Origin: Pseudomonas sp. P5_109
GTDB lineage: Bacteria; Pseudomonadota; Gammaproteobacteria; Pseudomonadales; Pseudomonadaceae
Direction: 5' to 3'
Assembly (NCBI RefSeq): GCF_034009455.1
Contig: NZ_CP125380.1
Coordinates: forward strand, 1,095,001 to 1,159,000
DNA: 64,000 nucleotides
The notes beneath the pieces were generated by a model that saw only the letters and a list, made by a program, of their open reading frames with translations, was not told the DNA's origin and searched no databases. Each line of letters starts with the position of its first letter. Within the stretch, counting starts at the first letter, position 1. Positions 17,037-26,056 of this stretch are shown here, piece by piece. The position numbers and the translations under genes were made by a program.

Positions 17037-18017
17037 ATGGCCAAAGCCGTACGCTTTTACGAAACCGGTGGTCCCGAAGTTCTACGTTATGAGGACGTCG
17101 AAGTCGGCGAACCCGGTCCAGGCCAGGTTCGGCTTCGTCATGTGGCAGTCGGCCTGAACTATGCCGACACCTACTTCCGTAACGGTACCTACCCGATTCC
17201 GATGCCCAACGGCATGGGCGTCGAGGCCTCTGGCGTGGTCCAGGCCGTTGGTGAAGGGGTGACCAACGTCGAAGTCGGTGATCGCGTCACCTACACCGGT
17301 TTCCTCAACACCCTCGGCGCCTACAGCACCGAGCGCCTGATCCCGGCCGCGCCGCTGATCAAGCTGCCGGAAACCATCAGCTTCGAGACCGCTGCCGCGA
17401 TGACCATGCGCGGTTTGACCTCCTCGTACCTGATGCGTCGCATCTACGACTTCAAACCGGGTGACAGCATCCTGTTGCACGCCGCCGCTGGCGGTGTCGG
17501 TCTGATCGTTTCGCAGTGGGCCAAACTGCTGGGCCTGAACGTGATCGGCACGGTTTCGACCGAGCAAAAGGCGGAAATCGCCCGGGCTCACGGTTGCGAC
17601 CATACGATCAACTACAGCCATGAAGACGTCGCCGCTCGCGTTCGCGAATTGACCGACGGCGTGGGCGTCAACGTGGTGTTCGACAGCGTTGGCAAGAACA
17701 CCTTCATGGGCTCGCTGGATTCGTTGAAGCCCCGTGGCCTGATGGTCTGCGTGGGTACCGCATCCGGACCGATCCCGGCGTTCGACCCGGTGATGCTGGC
17801 GATGAAAGGTTCGCTGTACCTGACCCGTCCGGCCCTGGCCAACTACATCAGCGACCCTGCGGAAAAAGCCGCCCTGGCCGGCGAACTGTTCGACCACGTC
17901 GGCAGCGGCCGGATCAAGATCGAGATCAACCAGCACTACGCCTTGCAGGATGCCGTGCAGGCCCATCGCGACCTTGAATCTCGCAAGACCACGGGCTCGT
18001 CGATTTTCGTCGTTTAA
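17037..18017 (+). CDS. NADPH:quinone oxidoreductase (zinc-independent MDR family)
   Basis: A 326-residue medium-chain reductase of the quinone oxidoreductase type: GroES-like N-terminal half and a Rossmann fold with the AAAGGVG nucleotide loop; the structural zinc cysteines are absent. It reduces quinones or similar electrophilic carbonyls with NADPH. GGAG before ATG 17037 fixes the start; longer upstream reading has no family similarity. It is only 13 bases from the TauD-like gene, so it opens a seven-gene co-directional unit ending at 23433. Confidence 0.88.
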   Translation: MAKAVRFYETGGPEVLRYEDVEVGEPGPGQVRLRHVAVGLNYADTYFRNGTYPIPMPNGMGVEASGVVQAVGEGVTNVEVGDRVTYTGFLNTLGAYSTERLIPAAPLIKLPETISFETAAAMTMRGLTSSYLMRRIYDFKPGDSILLHAAAGGVGLIVSQWAKLLGLNVIGTVSTEQKAEIARAHGCDHTINYSHEDVAARVRELTDGVGVNVVFDSVGKNTFMGSLDSLKPRGLMVCVGTASGPIPAFDPVMLAMKGSLYLTRPALANYISDPAEKAALAGELFDHVGSGRIKIEINQHYALQDAVQAHRDLESRKTTGSSIFVV

Positions 18018-18030
18018 GGAGCTACCAGCC

Positions 18031-18879
18031 ATGAAAGTCGAACAATTGACCTGCAGCATTGGCGCCGAACTGATCGGCGTCAACCTGGCCGACGCCGTGC
18101 ATGACGACGGCCTGTTTGCCGAGATCCGCGCCCAGTTGCTCAAGCACCGCGTGGTGTTCCTGCGTGATCAGGACATCACCCGCGCCGAGCACGTGGCCTT
18201 CGCCCGGCGTTTCGGCGAGCTGGAGGATCATCCGGTGGCCGGCAGCGATCCGGAGCATCCGGGTCTGGTGCAAATCTACAAGCGTCCGGACCAGCCGGCA
18301 GACCGCTACGAAAACTCCTGGCACAGCGACGCCACCTGGCGTGATGCTCCGCCGATGGGCTGCGTATTGCGTTGCCTGGAGTGTCCGCCGGTGGGCGGTG
18401 ACACCATGTGGGCCAACATGGTCGAGGCCTACGCGCGTTTGCCCGAAGACGTGAAGGTGAAGATCGCCGACCTGCGTGCCCGCCACAGCATCGAAGCCAG
18501 CTTCGGCGCCGCCATGCCGATCGAAAAACGCCTGGCACTCAGGGAGAGATTCCCGGATGCCGAGCACCCGGTGGTGCGCACTCACCCGGAAACCGGCGAG
18601 AAGGTGCTGTTCGTCAACGCCTTCGCCACTCACCTCAGCAACTACCACACGCCTGAGCGGGTGCGCTTTGGCCAGGACGCCAATCCCGGCGCCGGCGAGT
18701 TGCTGCGCTACCTGATCAGCCAGGCGTACATCCCCGAGTATCAGGTGCGCTGGCGCTGGAAGCCGAACAGCATCGCCATCTGGGACAACCGCAGTACCCA
18801 GCACTACGCCGTCATGGATTACCCGCCGTGCCATCGCAAGATGGATCGCGCCGGGATCATCGGCGACAAGACGTTCTGA
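18031..18879 (+). CDS. TauD/TfdA-family 2-oxoglutarate-dependent dioxygenase
   Basis: A 282-residue Fe(II)/2-oxoglutarate dioxygenase with the length of taurine dioxygenase. The facial triad is seen as His98 and Asp100 (HSDATW) and the distal His in DNRSTQHYAVMDY; the 2-oxoglutarate-binding Arg lies in the C-terminal KMDRAGI. The family hydroxylates next to a heteroatom and thereby releases, for example, sulfite from sulfonates. AAGGAG precedes ATG 18031. Neighbouring BKACE and sulfate-exporter-like genes suggest an organosulfur or quaternary-amine substrate, but taurine itself is not shown: no tauABC is nearby. Confidence 0.88.
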   Translation: MKVEQLTCSIGAELIGVNLADAVHDDGLFAEIRAQLLKHRVVFLRDQDITRAEHVAFARRFGELEDHPVAGSDPEHPGLVQIYKRPDQPADRYENSWHSDATWRDAPPMGCVLRCLECPPVGGDTMWANMVEAYARLPEDVKVKIADLRARHSIEASFGAAMPIEKRLALRERFPDAEHPVVRTHPETGEKVLFVNAFATHLSNYHTPERVRFGQDANPGAGELLRYLISQAYIPEYQVRWRWKPNSIAIWDNRSTQHYAVMDYPPCHRKMDRAGIIGDKTF

Positions 18880-18967
18880 TCGAACGCCACCTGCATTCGC
18901 ACTCGTAAACACGCCTGCCCGGCACGACCCCGGGTGGGCGGGACAATCATAAGAACTGGAGTAGATC

Positions 18968-20020
18968 ATGCAATTCTTCGACGATTCCCTGCACCCGGAA
19001 AACATGGATAAGGTAGTCATTACCGTGGCCCCGTACGGCCCGGAGTGGATGCCGGAAGATTTCCCGGAAGACATCCCGCTGACCATGGACGAGCAAGTCC
19101 AGAAGGCGGTCGATTGCTATGAAGCCGGCGCCACCGTGCTGCACCTGCATGTGCGCGAACTGGACGGCAAGGGCTCCAAGCGCCTGTCGAAATTCAACGA
19201 GCTGATCGCCGGTGTGCGTGAAGCCGTGCCGGACATGATCATCCAGGTCGGCGGCTCGATTTCCTTCGCCCCGGAAAGTGACGGCGAAGCGGCCAAGTGG
19301 CTGTCCGACGACACCCGTCACATGCTGGCCGAGCTGACGCCGAAACCGGATCAGGTCACGGTGGCGATCAACACCACCCAGATGAACATCATGGAGCTGT
19401 TGTACCCGGAGTACCTGAAAGGCACCTCCCTGGACAACCCGATGATCCACGCTGCCTACAGCGAAATGACCGTTCCGGCCGGCCCAGCCTGGGTTGCCGA
19501 GCACCTCAAGCGCCTGATGGACAACGGCATCCAGCCGCACTTCCAGCTGACCGGCATGCACGCCCTGGAAACCCTCGAGCGCCTGGTGCGTCGTGGCGTT
19601 TACAAAGGCCCGCTGAACCTGACCTGGATCGGCATCGGCGGCGGTTTCGACGGCCCGAACCCGTTCAACTTCTTCAACTTCATTCACCGCGCGCCGGACG
19701 GTTGCACCTTGACCTCCGAGTCGCTGCTGAAAAACGTCATGCCGTTCAACACCATGTCGATGGCCATGGGCATGCACCCGCGTGTAGGCAACGAAGACAC
19801 TATCATTGACCACAAGGGCGACCGTTTCGGTTCCGTTGCCCAGATCCAGCAAACCGTGCGCATTGCCCATGAACTGGGCCGTGAAATCGCCACCGGCAAA
19901 GAGGCCCGCGAGATCTACCGCATCGGCGTGCAGTACGAAACCATCGAAGAAACCCTGTTGGCCAACGGCATGGCCCCCAACCGCAAGGCTGGGCAGAAAG
20001 GTACTCCGCAACGCGGTTGA
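18968..20020 (+). CDS. Beta-keto acid cleavage enzyme (BKACE, DUF849)
   Basis: A 350-residue TIM-barrel enzyme of the BKACE family. Its members condense a beta-keto acid with acetyl-CoA to give acetoacetate and a new acyl-CoA, using a zinc ion; the HLHVRE motif (HxH) is visible after the first strands. Known members act on 3-keto-5-aminohexanoate or dehydrocarnitine; the specificity here is unknown. An 88-base gap from the TauD-like gene contains an imperfect GC-rich inverted repeat but no terminator T tract. It gives the operon its carbon-cleavage step. Confidence 0.88.
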   Translation: MQFFDDSLHPENMDKVVITVAPYGPEWMPEDFPEDIPLTMDEQVQKAVDCYEAGATVLHLHVRELDGKGSKRLSKFNELIAGVREAVPDMIIQVGGSISFAPESDGEAAKWLSDDTRHMLAELTPKPDQVTVAINTTQMNIMELLYPEYLKGTSLDNPMIHAAYSEMTVPAGPAWVAEHLKRLMDNGIQPHFQLTGMHALETLERLVRRGVYKGPLNLTWIGIGGGFDGPNPFNFFNFIHRAPDGCTLTSESLLKNVMPFNTMSMAMGMHPRVGNEDTIIDHKGDRFGSVAQIQQTVRIAHELGREIATGKEAREIYRIGVQYETIEETLLANGMAPNRKAGQKGTPQRG

Positions 20021-20031
20021 CCGAGGGTCGG

Positions 20032-20055
20032 GACGAGAGGCCGTGACCTCTCGTC
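20032..20055 (+). other. Intra-operon hairpin without T tract
   Basis: GACGAGAGG and CCTCTCGTC form a perfect nine-base stem with a six-base loop between the BKACE and MFS genes. No U run follows, so it is more likely an RNA processing or stabilising element than a full terminator. Confidence 0.6.
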
Positions 20056-20112
20056 TGCCTGACCGTTACACGCTTGATAACAAAAATAAAACAAAGCTCT
20101 TGAGGAGGCTGC

Positions 20113-21444
20113 ATGGCCTTTCACCCAATCGCCGCTGACGATGACGACGCAAGCTGCGTCGGCGTTGCGCGCCAATATGCCTGGATCGTCTTTGCCTTGA
20201 CGTTCGGCCTGTTGATTTCCGATTACATGTCGCGTCAGGTGCTGAACGCGGTATTCCCGCTGCTCAAGACTGAGTGGGCGTTGAGCGACGGACAGCTCGG
20301 TCTGCTCAGCGGCATCGTCGCCCTGATGGTCGGCCTGCTGACGTTTCCCCTGTCGTTGATGGCCGACCGCTTCGGCCGGGTCAAGAGCCTGGCGCTGATG
20401 GCGTTCCTCTGGAGCGTGGCGACCCTCGGTTGCGCGCTGGCGCAGGACTACCAGCAGATGTTCATCGCGCGGTTCATGGTCGGCGTCGGCGAAGCGGCCT
20501 ACGGCAGCGTCGGTATCGCGGTGGTGATTTCGGTGTTCCCCAAAAACATGCGCGCCACCCTGGCCAGCGCCTTCATGGCCGGCGGGATGTTCGGTTCGGT
20601 GTTGGGCATGGCTTTGGGCGGTGCGATTGCCGCCAAGCTGGGCTGGCGCTGGTCGTTCGCCGGCATGTCGCTGTTTGGCCTGTTTCTGGCGGTGCTCTAT
20701 CCGCTGATCGTCAAGGAAGCGCGCATTGCGCCACAACGTGCCGCGCAGATTGCGAACAAGACGGCTGCCGCGGTCAAGCGTCCGCTGCGCACCCTGTGGT
20801 CCAGCCGTTCGGTGGTAGCGACCTACGTCGCCAGCGGTTTGCAGTTGTTCGTCGGCGGTACGGTGATGGTGTGGATTCCCAGCTACCTCAACCGCTACTA
20901 CGACATGCCCACCGACAAGGCCGGCGGCATGGCGGCGATCATTGTGCTGTGCAGCGGCGCGGGGATGATCCTGTGCGGCATGTTGAGTGATCGCCTGTGT
21001 CGCAACTCGCCGGAGCGCAAGGTCAGCCTGGCCATCGGTTTTTGCCTGGGCAGTTGCTTGCTGCTGTCGGCAGCGTTTGCCTTGCAGGCCGGACCGGTGC
21101 AACTGCTGCTGATCTGCCTGGGCATGTTGATTGCCACGGGTACCACGGGCCCCGCCGGTGCGATGGTTGCCAACCTGACCCATTACTCGGTGCACGGTAC
21201 CGCGTTCGCCACGCTGACCCTGGCCAACAACATGCTCGGGCTGGCACCGGGGCCGTTCCTCACCGGTCGGGTGTCCGACCTGATCGGTCTGCATGCCGCG
21301 TTTCAACTGGTGCCACTGGTCAGCCTCGCGGCGGCAGCGGTGTTCTTTTATGCCAAGTGTCATTACCACAAAGATATTGCCCGCCTTCAGGGTCAGAGCG
21401 TGCCTGACCCTATCGTTGAAGCCGGGATAGAGGTGAAGTTGTGA
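20113..21444 (+). CDS. MFS transporter
   Basis: A 443-residue major facilitator with about 12 predicted membrane segments and the loop 2-3 motif LMADRFGRVKS. The strong RBS TGAGGAGG precedes ATG 20113. Its stop overlaps the GTG of the next gene, so it is translationally coupled to the DsbA-like/Rieske/YeiH group. Likely imports the operon's organic substrate; direction and substrate are inferred. Confidence 0.88.
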   Translation: MAFHPIAADDDDASCVGVARQYAWIVFALTFGLLISDYMSRQVLNAVFPLLKTEWALSDGQLGLLSGIVALMVGLLTFPLSLMADRFGRVKSLALMAFLWSVATLGCALAQDYQQMFIARFMVGVGEAAYGSVGIAVVISVFPKNMRATLASAFMAGGMFGSVLGMALGGAIAAKLGWRWSFAGMSLFGLFLAVLYPLIVKEARIAPQRAAQIANKTAAAVKRPLRTLWSSRSVVATYVASGLQLFVGGTVMVWIPSYLNRYYDMPTDKAGGMAAIIVLCSGAGMILCGMLSDRLCRNSPERKVSLAIGFCLGSCLLLSAAFALQAGPVQLLLICLGMLIATGTTGPAGAMVANLTHYSVHGTAFATLTLANNMLGLAPGPFLTGRVSDLIGLHAAFQLVPLVSLAAAAVFFYAKCHYHKDIARLQGQSVPDPIVEAGIEVKL

Positions 21445-22103
21445 GTCGTCGTTTACGTATTGATGTGTTTTTCGATTTTATCTGCCCGTGGTGCCTGATC
21501 GGCAAACGCCAACTGGAGCATGCGCAAGTGCAGTTTCGCAGCCGCCATCCGGACGTGCAGATCACCACGGTGTGGCATGGCGTGCAGTTGCTGCCGCAGA
21601 TACCGGTAGAGGGTGAGCCCTTCGCCGATTTCTACCGCAAGCGCCTGGGCAATGCCGATGCCATGACCATGCGCCAGAAACAGGTGCAGCAGGCTGCCAG
21701 TGCGGTGGGCCTGGCCATTGACCTCAGTCGCATCGAGACGATGCCCAACACCGCGGACGCCCATCGTTTGTTCGCGCGTGCCAGCACACTGGGCAATGCC
21801 AGTCAGCGTGAAATGCTGCTCGAGCGACTGTTCGCCGCTTATTTCCTGAGACGCGAAAACCTCGGTTGCCGTGAGACCCTGCTCGCCATTGCCCGCTCCT
21901 GCGGCATCGCCACGGACGAACTGGTCGATTGCCTGAAGGGCGACGCCACGCCATTTGCAGGCCCCCCCGGCGCGACCAGCGGCGTGCCGAGCTTTCAGTT
22001 CGACGGCCGTTTGACCGTGATCGGTGCGCAACCGGCCCAGGCGCTGCTCGGGGCCATGAACGAAGCCCTCAAGGAAAGTGAGCGCGAGCGGCAGCCAGCA
22101 TGA
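21441..22103 (+). CDS. DsbA-family oxidoreductase (FrnE/HCCA isomerase-like)
   Basis: A 220-residue thioredoxin-fold protein of the DsbA/FrnE subfamily, with a CPWC active site at residues 15-18 and no signal peptide, so cytoplasmic. The subfamily includes 2-hydroxychromene-2-carboxylate isomerases that use glutathione and polyketide-associated FrnE proteins. GTG 21441 overlaps the MFS stop (GTGA) and its own stop overlaps the Rieske gene start. Role in the pathway unknown; a thiol-dependent isomerase or reductase step is plausible. Confidence 0.82.
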   Translation: MSRRLRIDVFFDFICPWCLIGKRQLEHAQVQFRSRHPDVQITTVWHGVQLLPQIPVEGEPFADFYRKRLGNADAMTMRQKQVQQAASAVGLAIDLSRIETMPNTADAHRLFARASTLGNASQREMLLERLFAAYFLRRENLGCRETLLAIARSCGIATDELVDCLKGDATPFAGPPGATSGVPSFQFDGRLTVIGAQPAQALLGAMNEALKESERERQPA

Positions 22104-22426
22104 CCCGGCGCATTCCCGTACCGGCCGGCAAATACCCGCCGGCCGGTGGCCGGGCGCTGTTCGAATTCGAAGACAAAAGCCTGGCGCTGTTCAACGTCGA
22201 CGGGCAGTTGTTCGCCATCGACGACAGCTGTCCGCATCAGGGCTCTTCGCTATGCGGAGGGCGTCTTGAAGGCCGGGTGATTCAATGCCTCGCCCATGGT
22301 TTGCGCTTCGATTTGCACAGCGGCTACCTGCTCAATTCAAGGCAGGTCAAAGTCACCAACTACCCGGTCGAGATCATCGACGGCCAGGCGTTTATCGTCA
22401 TCGCAACCGAGGAGTCCGCGCCATGA
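22100..22426 (+). CDS. Small Rieske [2Fe-2S] protein
   Basis: A 108-residue stand-alone Rieske ferredoxin-like protein. Cluster ligands are Cys44 and His46 (CPHQG) and Cys63 and His66 (CLAH). It has no oxygenase or membrane domain. Both ends overlap neighbouring genes by four bases. It could carry electrons to an unseen oxygenase, or belong to the NirD-like group of small Rieske proteins. The TauD-type enzyme does not need such a donor, so its partner is unclear. Confidence 0.87.
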   Translation: MTRRIPVPAGKYPPAGGRALFEFEDKSLALFNVDGQLFAIDDSCPHQGSSLCGGRLEGRVIQCLAHGLRFDLHSGYLLNSRQVKVTNYPVEIIDGQAFIVIATEESAP

Positions 22427-23433
22427 GCGCCATTGCTCTCACCCGTATCCACAGTCGCACGCGCGAACTGGCACCGGGGTTTATCGTCAGTCTGATCGTG
22501 GCCGCCGCCGCCTCGTTCCTGTCCGAGCACTACGGTGCGCCGGTCATGCTGTTCGCCTTGCTGCTGGGCATGGCCCTGAATTTTCTCGCCGATGACGGCC
22601 CGTGCAAGGCCGGTGTCGAGTTCACCGCCCGTACCGTGCTGCGCATCGGCGTGGCGCTGCTGGGCATGCGCATCACCCTGGAACAAATGGCGGCGCTGGG
22701 CTGGAAGCCGATAGCGCTGGTGGTGATCCTGGTGGTGGTGACCATCAGCGTGTCTGTGATCGCCGCGAAGTTTCTGGGTTTCTCGCGGCTGTTCGGCATG
22801 CTCACCGGTGGCGCCACGGCGATCTGCGGCGCCTCGGCAGCCTTGGCACTGGCGGCGGCGTTGCCGAACCATCCGCAGAAAGAGCGCGCGACCTTGTTCA
22901 CGGTGATCGGCGTGTCGGCGTTGTCGACCCTGGCGATGATCGTCTATCCAATGATTGCCAACTGGCTATCGCTTTCACCGCAAGTGGCCGGGGTGTTCCT
23001 CGGGGCCACCATCCACGACGTCGCCCAAGTGGTCGGCGCCGGCTACGGCATGTCGACCGAGACCGGTGACACCGCCACCGTGGTTAAGCTGATGCGAGTT
23101 GCCATGCTCCTGCCGGTGATCGTCACTGCCGCGATGATCACCCGCATGCAAGGCGCCGACCCGACCGGCAAGCGTCCGCCACTGTTGCCGTGGTTCGCCG
23201 TCGGCTTTCTGATCCTGGCCTGCATCAACAGCACCGGCTGGATCGCGCCGGCGGTGCAAGGCGGGGTCAATGAGTTGTCGCGCTGGTGCCTGGTGATTTC
23301 CATCAGTGCACTGGGCATGAAGACCCGGCTCAGGGAGCTGGCAGCGGTCGGTATCAAGCCGATTCTGCTGATGGTCGGGGAGACGGTGTTCCTCGTCGTG
23401 CTGGTCCTGCTGTTGCTGCGCTGGGGGCTCTAG
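22423..23433 (+). CDS. YeiH/UPF0324-family putative sulfate exporter
   Basis: A 336-residue polytopic inner-membrane protein of the YeiH family, with about nine to ten hydrophobic segments and family signatures TGGATAICGASAALA and ATIHDVAQVVGAGY. Relatives in sulfonate-degrading operons (TauZ/SuyZ type) are proposed sulfate exporters. ATG 22423 overlaps the Rieske stop. As last gene of the unit, before a strong terminator, it is the best hint that the pathway releases sulfur oxyanions. Confidence 0.83.
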   Translation: MSAIALTRIHSRTRELAPGFIVSLIVAAAASFLSEHYGAPVMLFALLLGMALNFLADDGPCKAGVEFTARTVLRIGVALLGMRITLEQMAALGWKPIALVVILVVVTISVSVIAAKFLGFSRLFGMLTGGATAICGASAALALAAALPNHPQKERATLFTVIGVSALSTLAMIVYPMIANWLSLSPQVAGVFLGATIHDVAQVVGAGYGMSTETGDTATVVKLMRVAMLLPVIVTAAMITRMQGADPTGKRPPLLPWFAVGFLILACINSTGWIAPAVQGGVNELSRWCLVISISALGMKTRLRELAAVGIKPILLMVGETVFLVVLVLLLLRWGL

Positions 23434-23487
23434 CCTCCAGTCGAACACTACACCTGTGGGAATGTGCGTTCCACATCGCGCTCTTCG

Positions 23488-23519
23488 CGGCGACTGTACC
23501 AGCAGTCGCCGTTTTTTTT
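23488..23519 (+). terminator. Strong intrinsic terminator of the 17-23.4 kb operon
   Basis: CGGCGACTG and CAGTCGCCG form a perfect nine-base stem with a six-base loop, followed by eight Ts (23512-23519). It lies 55 bases after the YeiH stop and separates the operon from the convergent DUF2931 gene. Confidence 0.9.
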
Positions 23520-23544
23520 GGCTGTGGATGTTGGGGGGCATAGA

Positions 23545-24201
23545 TCACCAACTGCCATAGGGAATGCCGAAGCGATCGATGTAGCGTTGGGAGGAGTCTT
23601 TGATTTCCCAGGCGTAGCGTCCTTTGTTTTTTCCAAGATAAGGACCCAGTGGCTCGATACCGACTTGCCCGCGGTCGACTTTGTTAGCGTGGTAGCAGTT
23701 GTCCCGGGCCCAGACCTGAATGATGCCGCCCGGCGCCAACCCCAGATTCAGGAGCGCACTTGGGTTAGCGCTGTGTTCCGGGTATTTGTGGCAACGCCGG
23801 GCCGTTGCGTTGCGCATGATGTCGCGGGTCGACTCGGAGATATCGATCCAGCCGGCGTAGGTCTTGCGTTCCACGATCGATTGCCAGCGTACAAAAATAC
23901 GTTTAGGCAGATCGGCACCTGTCACGGGCATTGATCCCCGGCCGACGCCCGACCAGCCGCGGGCGTTTTCAGTGCCATTCTCAAGAGTAATGCGGGCCGC
24001 TGTTCCTGCTGCGACATGATGAAAGGTCCGACCCTTGATGTCTTCGACGGCCGAGGTTTCTACCCACACCGTCATGTGGGCTGGTTCGGTGAAGCCAATG
24101 CCCCACCATGGCAGTTTGTAGTCATTTTTGGCGGACAGCGGGTCCGCAGTCTGGCACCCGCTTATCGCCAACAGGGTCAGTAATACAAATGGGATTTTCA
24201 T
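23545..24201 (-). CDS. DUF2931-family lipoprotein, probable immunity protein
   Basis: A 218-residue protein with a lipoprotein signal (LLTLLAISGC; lipidated Cys near residue 16), so periplasm-facing. The sequence matches my memory of DUF2931, a family common beside type VI effectors in Pseudomonas. ATG 24201 lies two bases after the stop of the DUF2235 lipase gene, so the two are translationally coupled. By analogy with Tle-Tli pairs I infer that it protects the producer from the lipase in the periplasm. The DUF2931 assignment is moderately sure; the immunity role is inference. Confidence 0.75.
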   Translation of the reverse strand: MKIPFVLLTLLAISGCQTADPLSAKNDYKLPWWGIGFTEPAHMTVWVETSAVEDIKGRTFHHVAAGTAARITLENGTENARGWSGVGRGSMPVTGADLPKRIFVRWQSIVERKTYAGWIDISESTRDIMRNATARRCHKYPEHSANPSALLNLGLAPGGIIQVWARDNCYHANKVDRGQVGIEPLGPYLGKNKGRYAWEIKDSSQRYIDRFGIPYGSW

Positions 24202-24203
24202 GG

Positions 24204-25814
24204 TTACAGCGTCCATTCTGGAACATGAGGGTGGTGCACCCGCACGGCATCCGCCGTGGGGACGTTGGCATAGGCCAGCTCAAATCGAGTTGTGCGAAGT
24301 CCGGACAGAAAAGTAGGGTTCCAGTGCGCCGACTGGTGAATGTAGCGCAGCTTCAGCAACTGCACTTCGGCAATGCCAACGCTGTAGTCGCCAGCGATGA
24401 AACGGGCACAAAGACTTTGCAGATCTTCGGGCACCTGAGTGTCGGGTTCGTTTGGGTAGGGCAAAAACTCACAACCGTGTTTTTTGGCCGCCTCACACAT
24501 TACCCGCAAATACACCCGCGACAGCCCTGCACTGACCTTGCGCCGTAACTGCAGGCCGACGAACACCCGTTTCTGTTTCGGTGCTCCCTGCTCTCTGGGG
24601 GCAGATGGCAACCTGACAGGCTCAGGCGTCACCAGTTCCAGCATCTCCAGTGGCCAACCCTTGGCGTGCCACTTCACCCGTTCCCGCTCAGCCTCACGAT
24701 AGATTGAGGTGGTTTTGACGTCGGTGGTTGCGCCCACGTCCAGTGCTTGCAGAGGGTTCAGTAATACGCACTCTTCGGCTTCATCGCGATAACCCCCGCC
24801 GATGTCCGAGTGGGCCCCAGGCAGGCTGATTTCCTTGTGCTCTGGACCGACGCTGTTAAGAGCGAAATTGGCGCGGTATTCGTCCCGCGCTACCAGTTGC
24901 AGAACATGAGGAAAGTAGCGCGGCGGCAGATGCAACTTGACCCCGGGTGCGGCCGGGCTGCGCACATAGCCGAGGTTACTCAGGCCACCTACGGAAGCGA
25001 CGGAGTCGAACAGGCCTATAAACCCTGTCTTAACCCCTTCACCGAACACCTTGATGAAATCGCGGGCAAACAGGCGGCTGGGTAGGTACAACGTGTCCTG
25101 GAGCGGGCTGTTGCTTCCGGCCATGCATAAACAGGCGAAGTGTCGGGCAGCGGCCGCACCGCGGCTGAAACCGAAGACATCGAAGACCAAGGCGCTGATC
25201 TGCATGTTCGGGTAGTCATCGTGAAAGCCGAATAATTTCTGTTTGATTTCACTGAATGCCTGAAACACCCGGGCCTCGATGCCGGTTTCACCCCGTCCAA
25301 ACGCCATACCCAAAAAACGGTCTTGCCCGCCCGGGGTGGTGCCGATGCCATCGATGTAAACCTTCTCGAATGCCTGCTTTTTCTGGACGATTTCTTCTGG
25401 GGTAGCCGTCTCCAAATACAACTCATGCAACCGCTTGATATTGGTCACTTCCCCGCCATAGCTGCCCTCAGGGTCTCGCATATACGGCTTGCAAGCCCCT
25501 TCCATGTCCTGCGCCGAAACCGGATGATGCGCCCCGCATCGACGCCCCAGTTCGACATTGAATGGGTTGTTGCCGGTGCCATCGAAAAACACTCCGATGC
25601 GCAAGGTGACCTTGATTTTCGCCGCTTCCTCCCGGGCCTCTTTGGCTTCCCACGCCTGGATAACCTGCTCTTCACGGGCCCGTCGGCGAACCAGCATTTC
25701 ATCGTATTTGCGTTGCTCCTCGACCGGGTCTGGTGGCGGGGCGGGCCGCCGGGCGCGAGCCTTGGCTTGGTCGCGGCAAACGGCGCAGTGGTGGCCGTCA
25801 AAATCCTTTTCCAT
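24204..25814 (-). CDS. DUF2235 (Tle1-like) phospholipase, likely type VI effector
   Basis: A 536-residue alpha/beta-hydrolase with DUF2235 hallmarks: FFDGTGNN at 77-83, nucleophile elbow GFSRG with Ser217, candidate Asp270 (LFDSVAS) and His335 (GAHSDIGGGY). Tle1 effectors of this type hydrolyse membrane phospholipids in rival cells. There is no signal peptide, as expected for T6SS cargo; the N-terminus has a CxxC (HHCAVC) and a charged, probably helical 60-residue stretch that could be the loading region. ATG 25814 is preferred over TTG 25871 because AAAGG precedes it. No VgrG, Hcp or PAAR gene is in the window, so the delivery partner is unknown. Confidence 0.85.
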   Translation of the reverse strand: MEKDFDGHHCAVCRDQAKARARRPAPPPDPVEEQRKYDEMLVRRRAREEQVIQAWEAKEAREEAAKIKVTLRIGVFFDGTGNNPFNVELGRRCGAHHPVSAQDMEGACKPYMRDPEGSYGGEVTNIKRLHELYLETATPEEIVQKKQAFEKVYIDGIGTTPGGQDRFLGMAFGRGETGIEARVFQAFSEIKQKLFGFHDDYPNMQISALVFDVFGFSRGAAAARHFACLCMAGSNSPLQDTLYLPSRLFARDFIKVFGEGVKTGFIGLFDSVASVGGLSNLGYVRSPAAPGVKLHLPPRYFPHVLQLVARDEYRANFALNSVGPEHKEISLPGAHSDIGGGYRDEAEECVLLNPLQALDVGATTDVKTTSIYREAERERVKWHAKGWPLEMLELVTPEPVRLPSAPREQGAPKQKRVFVGLQLRRKVSAGLSRVYLRVMCEAAKKHGCEFLPYPNEPDTQVPEDLQSLCARFIAGDYSVGIAEVQLLKLRYIHQSAHWNPTFLSGLRTTRFELAYANVPTADAVRVHHPHVPEWTL

Positions 25815-26056
25815 GAGTGCGTGCCTTTCAGCGAAATGCCCGTCCCTAGGTGTGAAATCAGCGAGTTGCAACGGCTACAAGCATGCAGACGGAGGGCGCG
25901 CAGGCGCAGCCAGTCGGGTCTGAAGAGCGTGTGGGATATGGGCGTGAGTGGTGTGGGCTGCACCTGTCAGAAACGCCTTCAGCCAAGGAGAGCGGGGGAT
26001 GGGGCGTATTGAGCCTGGCGTTGTGGCTTGTCAGGTTGCCTGCAAGGTCGCGGCGT

